Assembly: GCA_016650185.1 (NCBI GenBank)
Contig: JAENWE010000535.1
Location: 1 to 6,262, forward strand
Length of the DNA stretch: 6,262 nucleotides
From: Vicinamibacteria bacterium
Lineage (GTDB): Bacteria > Acidobacteriota > Vicinamibacteria > Fen-336 > JAGNNV01
Direction of reading: 5' to 3'
Shown here: positions 1-5,883 of the stretch, piece by piece
Position numbering within the stretch: the first letter of the stretch is position 1
Layout: each line of letters opens with the position of its first letter
Translations under genes and position numbers: made by a program
Notes under the pieces: generated by a model
Database searches by the model: none
Told to the model about the DNA's origin: nothing
What the model saw: only the letters and a program-made list of their open reading frames with translations

Positions 1-400
1 GCCCATTCAGGGCGATCCCATCATCGGATACATCACCCGAGGCCAGGGCGTTTCCGTTCACGCGGTCAGTTGCCCCAACGTGAAGAACGCCATGGTGGAC
101 GCTCAACGTCGCGTTCCGGTCTCCTGGGACGCGACCCCGGGTGAAACCTATCCGGTTCGCCTCAGTGTTCAAGTCCACGACCGACCCGGCCTGCTGGCCG
201 CCATGACCACCGCGGTTTCCGACAAGGGCGGCGACATCAGAAGGGCCGAGGCCAGGACTTATGACGATCGGCCCGGAGTGGTGGACCTGGTCGTCCGGGT
301 CCGGGACCTCGACCACCTGAAGGCCCTGGTGAAGTCCGTGAAGGACATTTCCGGCGTGGCTCGGGTTGAACGAACCTCTCTCGCAGACACCCCCCCTTAA
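1..400 (+). CDS. relA/spoT: RelA/SpoT-family (p)ppGpp synthetase/hydrolase, C-terminal fragment
   Basis: This is the last 132 codons (reading from base 2) of a gene that starts before the window; it ends at TAA 398-400. The first part, PIQGDPIIGYITRGQGVSVH followed by AVSCPN, matches the end of the conserved zinc-finger/RIS region of long RelA/SpoT homologues, including the final Cys of its Cys cluster. From about residue 50 there is a C-terminal ACT domain, with the hallmark DRPGLLAAMTTAVS and then alternating strands and helices to the end. In the family these regulatory domains control the balance of (p)ppGpp synthesis and hydrolysis through the ribosome and other partners. The catalytic HD and synthetase domains lie outside the window, so it cannot be told whether the enzyme is bifunctional (Rel/SpoT) or synthetase-only (RelA). 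ridA follows after 18 nt with its own ribosome site, which suggests one transcript. Confidence 0.95.
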   Translation, partial: PIQGDPIIGYITRGQGVSVHAVSCPNVKNAMVDAQRRVPVSWDATPGETYPVRLSVQVHDRPGLLAAMTTAVSDKGGDIRRAEARTYDDRPGVVDLVVRVRDLDHLKALVKSVKDISGVARVERTSLADTPP

Positions 401-418
401 CCCCTGGAAGGACTTTGA

Positions 419-805
419 ATGGCCAAGAAAATCGTGCTCACAGATCGGGCTCCGGCTCCGATCGGCCCTTATTCGCAGGCCGTAGGCGTCGGTGACCTTG
501 TGTTCCTGTCGGGGCAAATTCCCCTCGATCCCGCGTCCGGCGAGCTCGTAGACACCGATATCGAAACCGCTACCACCCGTGTTCTCGAGAACATTCAGGC
601 CGTGCTCGAGTCGGAGGGCCTGTCCTTCCGCCATGTGGTCAAGACCACGGTGTTCATGCAAGACCTCTCGCTTTTTCCCAGGATGAATGCGGTGTATGCG
701 ACCGTGTTCGCCGAGAATCCGCCGGCCCGCTCAACCGTACAAGCGGCGGCATTGCCCAAAGGCGTCTCCGTCGAGATAGAAGTGATCGCCTCACGGCTCG
801 CCTGA
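419..805 (+). CDS. ridA: RidA (YjgF/YER057c/UK114) 2-iminobutanoate/2-iminopropanoate deaminase
   Basis: A complete 128-residue protein, the usual RidA length. RidA is a cytosolic trimer that hydrolyses reactive enamine/imine intermediates released by PLP enzymes such as threonine dehydratase, yielding 2-oxoacids and ammonia, so it protects other PLP enzymes. Visible family landmarks are GPYSQAV (Tyr18), VFLSGQIPLDP (about 28-38), the catalytic Arg104 in NPPARSTVQ and Glu119 in VSVEIEVIA near the C-terminus; these correspond to Arg105 and Glu120 of the E. coli protein. The start is ATG at 419, with GGAAGGA at 406-412 as a well-placed ribosome site (6 nt spacing). It sits 18 nt downstream of the RelA/SpoT gene on the same strand and is probably cotranscribed with it. 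All key residues are present, so activity is likely. Confidence 0.96.
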   Translation: MAKKIVLTDRAPAPIGPYSQAVGVGDLVFLSGQIPLDPASGELVDTDIETATTRVLENIQAVLESEGLSFRHVVKTTVFMQDLSLFPRMNAVYATVFAENPPARSTVQAAALPKGVSVEIEVIASRLA

Positions 806-867
806 GAAGGAAAGGGTCCGCCCTCCACTTCCAAGACCGGCCCTTGGCGAGAGCTTCAGAGGCGCAA

Positions 868-943
868 TGGTGGGCCCGCTCGGATTCGAACCGAGGACTT
901 ACCGGTTATGAGCCGGGGGTTCTAACCGCTGAACTACAGGCCC
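868..943 (-). tRNA. tRNA with CAU anticodon, most likely tRNA-Ile2 (lysidine-modified)
   Basis: Read on the minus strand, a 76-nt cloverleaf runs from GGGCCTG (943-937) to an encoded CCA (870-868). Acceptor GGGCCUG pairs with CGGGCCC (one U-G pair) and the discriminator is A73. The D stem is GUUC/GAAC with an 8-nt loop AGCGGUUA, the anticodon loop is CUCAUAA with CAU at 910-908, and the T arm is CUCGG-UUCGAAU-CCGAG. It is not an initiator: bases 1 and 72 pair normally and the anticodon stem lacks the three G-C pairs. C4-G69 and C5-G68 are pairs that TilS is known to favour in tRNA-Ile2, and the D loop resembles Ile2, so isoleucine (AUA) is preferred over elongator Met. Oddities: C26 in place of the usual purine, and a C27/U43 mismatch at the base of the anticodon stem. 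It lies 28 nt downstream of the minus-strand gene ending at 972. Confidence 0.95.
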
Positions 944-971
944 GCCCGAGAGACTAGCAGGAGGACGCCAC

Positions 972-2378
972 TTACCGAACCGGCAAAATCGGCGTAGCTG
1001 GCGGCTGCGGAACCGGAGGCACCGGCGGGGGCAGGAACGGCGGAATGGGCGGGCTTGGTGGTCCTGGCGGTCCGAACGGTCCTGGCGGTCCGAACGGTCC
1101 GGTGGTGGGAGGTCCGCCGCCTGGTGTGGACGTGTCGAGGGTCAAGCCCCCGGCGAGCTGCCCTGCCGCCGCCAGTCTTCCCAACGGCGGTTGGATGATG
1201 CAGGTCCGCGCATCAAGCATCTTCCGCTTCCATCGACCGCGCAGCCACTCCATGGCCTCGCGAGCTTTCGCCCGGGTGACCGGGCCCTCCGGTCCGACGT
1301 CGAACCCGACCCGATCAAGGGTCGCAACATAGTCCTCGGGTGTGGCCTTCAAACGCTGAAGGCGAAGCTTGCCCACCATCGCGCCGTTGGCCAGCAGGAC
1401 GGCAAAGGAATGCCGGCCCACGTTGAAGTCACTGGTGAGAATGGTGCGCCACCTCGGTGCCAGATCCCCGCTCGGGCAGACGTCGGTCCGACGGCACGAG
1501 TCCAGGAGCCAGCTTTGCCCATCCCCCTCCACACTCCACACCGAAACCGCGTAAAGACCCGCGATCTCGATGTCCGCGTAGACGATGGCGTGAAGTCCTT
1601 CGGGAGAGGCGCGGAGCTCAATGTCTTGGGCCTCGTCTCCACCCAGGCTGACCTCAACTTCCGGCGCCAGCCGATCGAACTGACCCGCACGAAGTTCGAT
1701 GGGCTCGCCGGCGGGCGGAAGTTCGTGTTCGACTTCCAGCGCCTGCAGCATGGTTCGGGCGAGATCTTCGCGGGTGGTGAGGGCGGAGGGCCGCCAGCCA
1801 TTCTCCGGCTCGATCGAACCAAGGCAGGGGGGCGCAATCTGAACCGACTCCAGGGATGTCCGCGGAGGCAGCATGATCGAAAGGGTGTAATTGCCTGGCT
1901 CCAGGCGGACCCAGCCCAGGTCGACCGAGGTGTATTCGATGCCGCTTCCGGTGGGCCGATAGGTCTCGACCGCGTCAACCTGTCCGTCCTTCCTTATCTC
2001 GACCTTGAAGGGCTGGTCGGGCGCCCCTTGCAACCGCAGTCGAACGTTGTAGTCACCGCCACGAATCACGGGAAAATCGTACGCGGTCTCGCCCGGCTCT
2101 GCTCCGGCATCCACGAAGGGGGCGCGCCGAGTCACGCCCGTCGCGCGCTTGTAGTTCGATGCAGCCAGATATCGCTGATCTTTCCAGGCAAGAGTGCGAA
2201 AGATGTCGTCGGCCGTCTCAACGTTGCCGAGAGAGTCCTCGAAGCCGAGGCTGCGCATCATCATCCGCGCCCACTCCGAGTGGGTCACCGGGGAGCGACG
2301 GGGATCGCCGTAAAGCGGGACGAGCACGGCAACCGACAGGGTCGCGACGATCCAGAGCGCTCGTTTGGGGTTCAGCAC
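972..2378 (-). CDS. Exported protein of unknown function with internal duplication and Pro/Gly-rich tail
   Basis: A 468-residue protein I do not recognise. The start is GTG at 2378-2376; an in-frame TAA lies only three codons upstream, so no earlier start is possible, and no clear ribosome site is seen. Residues 5-24 (KR followed by ALWIVATLSVAVLVPLYG) form a signal peptide or anchor without a lipobox Cys. The body shows two copies of a unit of about 168 residues. Each opens with a short amphipathic helix (VTHSEWARMMMRSL at 31-44; TTREDLARTMLQAL at 201-214) and continues into a predicted beta-rich module (strands near 109-115 and 161-181; 274-281 and 319-343). A third helix, VTRAKAREAMEWL (367-379), closes the array. 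The helices faintly recall the conserved TRAEFA segment of S-layer homology motifs, but the rest of SLH is not evident. Residues 417-468 are Pro/Gly-rich with a GPFGPP repeat. Four or five Cys fit a protein that acts outside the cytoplasm. A surface or envelope role is inference. Orthologues were not searched. Confidence 0.8.
   Translation of the reverse strand: MLNPKRALWIVATLSVAVLVPLYGDPRRSPVTHSEWARMMMRSLGFEDSLGNVETADDIFRTLAWKDQRYLAASNYKRATGVTRRAPFVDAGAEPGETAYDFPVIRGGDYNVRLRLQGAPDQPFKVEIRKDGQVDAVETYRPTGSGIEYTSVDLGWVRLEPGNYTLSIMLPPRTSLESVQIAPPCLGSIEPENGWRPSALTTREDLARTMLQALEVEHELPPAGEPIELRAGQFDRLAPEVEVSLGGDEAQDIELRASPEGLHAIVYADIEIAGLYAVSVWSVEGDGQSWLLDSCRRTDVCPSGDLAPRWRTILTSDFNVGRHSFAVLLANGAMVGKLRLQRLKATPEDYVATLDRVGFDVGPEGPVTRAKAREAMEWLRGRWKRKMLDARTCIIQPPLGRLAAAGQLAGGLTLDTSTPGGGPPTTGPFGPPGPFGPPGPPSPPIPPFLPPPVPPVPQPPATPILPVR
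1063..1098 (-). repeat. 18-bp perfect tandem duplication encoding GPFGPP repeats
   Basis: Two identical, adjacent 18-bp units, cctggcggtccgaacggt on the plus strand, at 1063-1080 and 1081-1098. They lie inside the minus-strand gene and encode two six-residue GPFGPP-type units at about residues 427-438, the start of its Pro/Gly-rich tail. The identity at DNA level suggests recent slippage, so this tail may vary in length between strains. Confidence 0.85.
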
Positions 2379-2579
2379 GGGAGTTTAGGTTGCGGCTTGG
2401 GTCCATGATTTCGGAACAAGAACCGAAAACAAATGAAAAAAACAAAAGATAACTTGTAAAGGGTAGGTGAACACTCTAGCGAACTCGTTGAATACACAAA
2501 GTAGGCCAGTGACCTCGCTCACCCCGCAAGCTTGACAAACGGGGGCGTTCAGTCGCTAACGTATAGTTTAACTTGTTCA
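2379..2579. promoter_or_regulatory. Divergent intergenic region between exported-protein gene and Fur-family regulator
   Basis: A 201-base gap between two genes transcribed away from each other, much more AT-rich than its surroundings around 2415-2460. It holds a palindrome, TTTCGG (2409-2414) paired with CCGAAA (2423-2428), and two copies of the 8-mer TAACTTGT (2450-2457 and 2569-2576). On the minus strand a TTTACA sits at about 2462-2457 but no good partner -10 is seen. Both promoters must lie here, because neither gene has an upstream neighbour on its own strand in the window. Operator function of the small repeats is inference. Confidence 0.55.
2532..2567 (+). promoter_or_regulatory. Candidate promoter of the Fur-family regulator
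   Basis: A perfect -35 hexamer TTGACA is at 2532-2537, and TATAGT, a 5/6 match to the -10 consensus, is at 2562-2567. The gap between them is 24 bases, too long for a normal sigma-70 promoter. Either TATAGT works with a poor -35, or TTGACA pairs with the weak GCTAAC at 2555-2560 (17-base spacer). In both cases transcription would begin within roughly 5-15 bases of the ATG at 2580, leaving almost no leader, in line with the missing ribosome site. The short palindrome AGTTTAACT (2565-2573) overlaps the -10 and could be an operator. Confidence 0.4.
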
Positions 2580-3035
2580 ATGCAAAGAGCATTTGATGAT
2601 GAGATCCAGATCCTCGAGGCCCACTTGAAGCTTCAGGGTCTAAACCGAAGTTCGCGGCGGGATCTGGTGGTCTTCACCTTCCTCTCCTCGAACAAGCATC
2701 TTTCCGTCGACGACCTCTACGCCCTCGTTCGCCGTAAATCCCCGGCCATTGGCCGGACCACGGTTTACCGAACCCTGAAACTCCTGGAAAATGCCGGGCT
2801 CGCCCAGGCCCTGGCGCTGAAAGGCGAAACGCGGTTTGAGCATGTTCTGAACCGGCGGCACCACGATCACTTCATCTGCAACGGTTGCGGGGCCATCTTT
2901 GAATTCAGTTCGGACGAGATCGAAGCCCTCCAGGAAGAAGAGGCGCGCCGGATCGGCTTTCGAATCGACGGTCACAAGCACCAGATTTTTGGACAGTGCG
3001 GAAAATGCCTGGGTTCCGGGGGGGGAGCCAGGTGA
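2580..3035 (+). CDS. Fur-family metal-dependent transcriptional regulator
   Basis: A 151-residue Fur-type repressor, the usual size. An N-terminal winged helix covers about residues 24-80; the recognition part resembles SPAIGRTTVYRTLKLLENAG (54-73). The C-terminal dimerisation and metal domain carries FEH (His88), HHDHFIC (94-100), a first CxxC pair (Cys100/Cys103), Glu108, HKH (132-134) and a second CxxC pair (Cys140/Cys143) for structural zinc. This is the full regulatory and Zn set of the family; Fur, Zur and PerR cannot be told apart from sequence alone. ATG at 2580 is chosen because family homology begins just after it. The in-frame TTG at 2532 is part of a TTGACA promoter box and would add 16 unrelated residues. 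No Shine-Dalgarno precedes the ATG. Its stop overlaps the start of the next gene (GTGA), so both are probably made together. Confidence 0.93.
   Translation: MQRAFDDEIQILEAHLKLQGLNRSSRRDLVVFTFLSSNKHLSVDDLYALVRRKSPAIGRTTVYRTLKLLENAGLAQALALKGETRFEHVLNRRHHDHFICNGCGAIFEFSSDEIEALQEEEARRIGFRIDGHKHQIFGQCGKCLGSGGGAR
3018..3025 (+). other. G8 homopolymer tract at the regulator/enzyme junction
   Basis: Eight consecutive G residues span codons 147-149 of the Fur-family gene, 6 bases before the GTG of the next gene, and also supply the purine-rich ribosome site (GGGGAG, 3022-3027). The downstream gene's frame is open through this tract, so a -1 ribosomal slip or a one-G expansion would join the two proteins through a GSGGGSQ-like linker. 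Whether slippage happens is unknown; it could be chance in GC-rich DNA. Confidence 0.8.
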
Positions 3036-4153
3036 AGATCCGAATCGCTCGCATCGAACTCCGGCACCTGAAGATGCCACTCAAATTTCGCTTCGAAACC
3101 TCCTTCGGGACCATGACCGAAAAGTCCTTTCTGCTCGCCCAGGTCTTTTCGGACGACGGGGACTGGGGCCTCGGTGAATGTGTGGCCGAGGAACATCCGT
3201 ACTACCTTCCCGAGACGAACGGAACCGTGGCCCATATCATTCGCGAGTTTCTGGCTCCCCTCATCCTGGGCCACGTGTTCGAGGAGCCCACAGAGACAGA
3301 TGGGCTCCTGTCCAGAATCCGCGGTCATGAGATGGCGAAGGCGGCGCTTGAGATGGCCATCTGGGATCTTTTCGCGCGGACCCGGGGAGAGCCTCTGTTC
3401 AAGACCTTGGGCGGAGCGGCAAAAGAAACGATTCCGGCCGGCGTTTCGATCGGTCTCCAGAACGACGTCCCGGCCCTCCTGAAGCGCGTGGCCGTGGAAG
3501 TGGCAGCCGGATATCAGCGGATCAAGATCAAGATCAAGCCGGGCGCCGACCTCGATCTCGCTCGGGCTGTCCGAAAGGAGTTTCCGTCCATTCCGCTGAT
3601 GGTCGATGCCAACAGCGCCTATACCCTCAAGGACGCGGAGATCCTTGAGCGCTTCGACGAGTTCAATCTGATGATGATCGAGCAGCCGCTCGCATGGAAC
3701 GACATCGTGGAACATTCGAAGCTCCAGCCTCTGCTTAAAACTCCGATATGCCTTGATGAATCGATCACCAGCAATGCCGCGGCCGAGAGCGCCATCTCCG
3801 TCGGCGCGTGCGGGATCATCAACATCAAGGCGGGACGGGTGGGAGGCCTTTTGAGCTCGAAGCGCATTCAGGCGACGTGTGCGGCGCATCGGATTCCGGT
3901 GTGGTGCGGCGGCATGCTGGAATCCGGAATCGGTCGACTCGCGAATGTCCATCTCCAGACTCTGCCCGGGTTCACCCTGCCGGGCGACACCTCCGCGAGC
4001 GCTCGTTATTTCGATGAGGATCTGATCGAGCCCGGCGTGGGCGTCGATGCGAGGGGTCAAATTCGCGTGCCAGATCAACCCGGCCTCGGGCATGAAATCA
4101 TCTGGTCGCGCGTCGAACGCGCCACGATTCATCGAGACGCCTGGAGCGCCTGA
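3032..4153 (+). CDS. menC: o-Succinylbenzoate synthase / N-succinylamino acid racemase (enolase superfamily)
   Basis: A 373-residue enzyme of the muconate-lactonising subgroup of the enolase superfamily. The N-terminal capping domain has FETSFG (21-26) and the 50s loop ECVAEEHPYYLPET. The barrel carries the full catalytic set: KIK (Lys165/Lys167), Asp192 in VDANSAYTL, Glu217 in MIEQPL, Asp242 in CLDES and Lys266 in NIKAGRVGG. These match Lys161/Lys163, Asp189, Glu214, Asp239 and Lys263 of Amycolatopsis NSAR. Known members dehydrate SHCHC to o-succinylbenzoate in menaquinone synthesis, racemise N-succinylamino acids, or do both; no other men gene is in view, so the true substrate is open. The start is GTG at 3032, overlapping the Fur-family stop (GTGA), with GGGGAG just upstream. 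GTG 2996 and ATG 3005 are in frame but would add residues not seen in the family. Dipeptide epimerase is a less likely alternative. Confidence 0.9.
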   Translation: MKIRIARIELRHLKMPLKFRFETSFGTMTEKSFLLAQVFSDDGDWGLGECVAEEHPYYLPETNGTVAHIIREFLAPLILGHVFEEPTETDGLLSRIRGHEMAKAALEMAIWDLFARTRGEPLFKTLGGAAKETIPAGVSIGLQNDVPALLKRVAVEVAAGYQRIKIKIKPGADLDLARAVRKEFPSIPLMVDANSAYTLKDAEILERFDEFNLMMIEQPLAWNDIVEHSKLQPLLKTPICLDESITSNAAAESAISVGACGIINIKAGRVGGLLSSKRIQATCAAHRIPVWCGGMLESGIGRLANVHLQTLPGFTLPGDTSASARYFDEDLIEPGVGVDARGQIRVPDQPGLGHEIIWSRVERATIHRDAWSA

Positions 4154-4229
4154 GCCCTTTTCTCACCGGCCATCCATGCACAAGACGAGGCGCTGGTCAG
4201 ATATTCTGTCCCTCGTACCCTGAGACCCA

Positions 4230-4778
4230 ATGGAGCAGACCCTGGTTCTGAACGCGACCTACGAACCCCTGGGTGTAGTGTCGTGGCAGCGCGCCATGAC
4301 CTTGCTCTATCAGAACAAGGTCGAAGTGGTGGCGAACTACGAGCGCTTCGTGCGGGGGGTCAAGGCCCGGATTCCCCTTCCTTCGGTTCTGCGTCTGCTG
4401 CGCCACGTGCGCCTGAGACGGATCTTCTCCGAGGTGCCATTCTCCCGAACCAACGTCTACGCCCGGGACGAATACCGCTGCCAGTACTGCGGCGCCGAGT
4501 TCGACGCCGCAAGGCTCACCTTCGATCACGTGATTCCGGTGGCCAGAGGCGGACTCAAGACCTGGGAGAACATCGTCACCTGCTGCATCGAGTGCAACCG
4601 GCTGAAGGGCGATCGCCTCCCGGAGGAGCGTGGCCTGCGCCTGATTCGCAAGCCACGCAGGCCCGACCTCCCCCGCGCCCTGGCCCTTATCTTCGCGAAC
4701 CGGTTCGCTCACGAGACGTGGCACGACTATCTGTACTTCGGCCGGCGATCACAGGCCTCCTATGGAGGCCATGTTTGA
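4230..4778 (+). CDS. HNH endonuclease family protein
   Basis: A 182-residue protein. The N-terminal part (LVLNATYEPLGVVSWQRAM, 5-23) is the conserved lead-in of a widespread small HNH family. The core HNH/zinc fold spans about 73-126: a CQYC knuckle (Cys84/Cys87), the catalytic DH (Asp99-His100) in LTFDHVIPVARGG, Asn114 in TWENIV, and a second knuckle CIECN (Cys119/Cys122) with Asn123. All catalytic and zinc ligands are intact, so metal-dependent DNA nicking or cleavage is plausible, although the cell role of this family is not established; it is usually a chromosomal single-domain protein, not a mobile-element nuclease. ATG 4230 is the first possible start, since an in-frame TGA sits three codons upstream. 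No strong ribosome site is seen; a TATTCT at 4202-4207 could be a -10. The next gene overlaps its stop by 4 bases. Confidence 0.92.
   Translation: MEQTLVLNATYEPLGVVSWQRAMTLLYQNKVEVVANYERFVRGVKARIPLPSVLRLLRHVRLRRIFSEVPFSRTNVYARDEYRCQYCGAEFDAARLTFDHVIPVARGGLKTWENIVTCCIECNRLKGDRLPEERGLRLIRKPRRPDLPRALALIFANRFAHETWHDYLYFGRRSQASYGGHV
4764..4768 (+). promoter_or_regulatory. Ribosome binding site fixing a TTG start
   Basis: GGAGG lies 6 nt before TTG 4775, inside the end of the HNH gene. The ideal site and spacing, together with the family N-terminus SLKGEL that follows, select this TTG over the ATG at 4802. Confidence 0.85.
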
Positions 4779-5869
4779 GTCTCAAGGGCGAACTCAACAC
4801 CATGGCCCTCTCAGACATCCTTCAGTGGGTGTCGCAGGGCCGGAAGACGGGAACCCTGCATATCTCCCGCGGCGCGGTCGAGAAACGAATCTCCTTCGCC
4901 AGGGGATCCATTCATTCGTCATGGTCCAACGACCCGCGAGAGTCCTTAGGTCAGTTTCTGGTTCGCGAGCGACTGGTCACTGAGGAGCAGCTCTTCCGAA
5001 CTCTCCTTCGCCAGGAAACCGAAGGCCGTCCGCTCGGCGCCCTGTTCGTCGAACACGGGCTGCTCAAGGACGAAGATCTGCTGCGCATGCTCATCCACAA
5101 AGCGGAAGAGACCATCTACGACCTCTTCCACTGGATGGAAGGTCAGTTCGAATTCAAGGACGGAGAGATCCACCGAGAAGCGCCTTTTCCGGTGGAGCTC
5201 GACGTCACCAGCGTGATCATGGAAGGCATAAGGCGAATCGACGAATGGGAACGGATGCGCGGGGTCATCCCTTCCACAGAGTCCACCTTCAAGGCCATGG
5301 GCCAGCCCGAGGATCCGGTCGATCATGAAGTGCTGCTCCTGTGCTCCGAAGGCAAGGGCGTGACCGAGATCGCCTTCGCGGTGCGACGGACCGTCTTTGA
5401 CACCACGGTGATGCTGTACGAGATGCACCGCCGCGGCCTCATCCAGGTTGAACACCCTGGGACTTCCACCGATTCCATGGAGACGGTCGTGCGCATCCAG
5501 CGCGGGCTCGACGCAGCCTCGAAGTCCATGGAGAGCGGCGACTTCGACACCGCCTTGAAGAGCTACGAAGGGGTGCTGAAGCTCGACCCCTTGAACCAAC
5601 ACGCCAAAAAGGGTCTGGTCATTTCTATTGATGGCCGCGGTCGAACCCGCTCGCTCCGCCTCGTACGCAGAGACAAGATCCCTCGCATTCTGGTGTCTCT
5701 CGTCGAACTGACCAAGGAGAAATTCGACCCCCGCGAAGGTTTCGTTCTCTCGAGGATCAACGGCGAGTGGGATGTCCAGTCGATCCTGAAAATCTGCCCG
5801 ATGCCCGAAGACGAGGCCATGCTGATCTTCTCGCGACTGGTCGAGCGCAACGTCATCGAGTTCGTGTAG
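4775..5869 (+). CDS. DUF4388 (PATAN) domain protein with TPR and winged-helix-like modules
   Basis: A 364-residue cytosolic protein with no membrane segment. Starting at TTG 4775, it opens with M-SLKGELNTMALSDILQWVS and GRKTGTLHI, the typical DUF4388/PATAN signature; beta strands follow to about residue 50. Residues 55-130 form helices of the FLVRERLVTEEQLF type, seen in PATAN and GspE-N-like regions. Residues 184-226 (HEVLLLCSEGKGVTEIAF to GLIQV) and 323-364 (FVLSRINGEWDVQSIL to NVIEFV) look like two copies of a small winged-helix/PqqD-like module ending in a 'GLI/NVI' strand. One TPR-like helix pair lies at about 243-276 (AASKSMESGDFDTALKSYEG). PATAN domains are known in bacterial signalling and motility proteins, commonly as protein-interaction parts; a signalling adaptor role is inference. 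The TTGA overlap with the HNH stop suggests coupled translation. The longer reading frame back to 4283 is out-of-frame HNH sequence. Confidence 0.88.
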   Translation: MSLKGELNTMALSDILQWVSQGRKTGTLHISRGAVEKRISFARGSIHSSWSNDPRESLGQFLVRERLVTEEQLFRTLLRQETEGRPLGALFVEHGLLKDEDLLRMLIHKAEETIYDLFHWMEGQFEFKDGEIHREAPFPVELDVTSVIMEGIRRIDEWERMRGVIPSTESTFKAMGQPEDPVDHEVLLLCSEGKGVTEIAFAVRRTVFDTTVMLYEMHRRGLIQVEHPGTSTDSMETVVRIQRGLDAASKSMESGDFDTALKSYEGVLKLDPLNQHAKKGLVISIDGRGRTRSLRLVRRDKIPRILVSLVELTKEKFDPREGFVLSRINGEWDVQSILKICPMPEDEAMLIFSRLVERNVIEFV

Positions 5870-5883
5870 TCGCGCAACCAACC

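Noticed and set aside
831..847. CCAAG/CTTGG hairpin between ridA and the tRNA as a terminator
   Set aside because: The stem is only 5 bp and has no T tract on either strand, so it is too weak to call, although a terminator is expected between these convergent units.
868..943. Integration site for a genomic island at the tRNA
   Set aside because: No integrase gene and no direct repeat of the tRNA 3' end were noticed in the window.
1191..2408. A 405-codon open frame on the plus strand
   Set aside because: It lies wholly opposite the minus-strand exported-protein gene. Its translation is Arg/Gly-rich with no domain, as expected for an antisense shadow in GC-rich DNA.
2972..4132. A 386-codon open frame on the minus strand
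   Set aside because: It is antisense to the OSBS/NSAR gene, whose catalytic residues are all intact on the plus strand. The antisense product has no recognisable domain.
4283..4774. N-terminal extension of the PATAN reading frame
   Set aside because: This stretch is the HNH gene read out of frame. The Pro/Arg-rich sequence has no family match, and the real N-terminus SLKGEL begins at TTG 4775.
4946..5881. A 311-codon open frame on the minus strand
   Set aside because: It is antisense to the PATAN gene, which has a good ribosome site and family signature. The product is His-rich and without motif.
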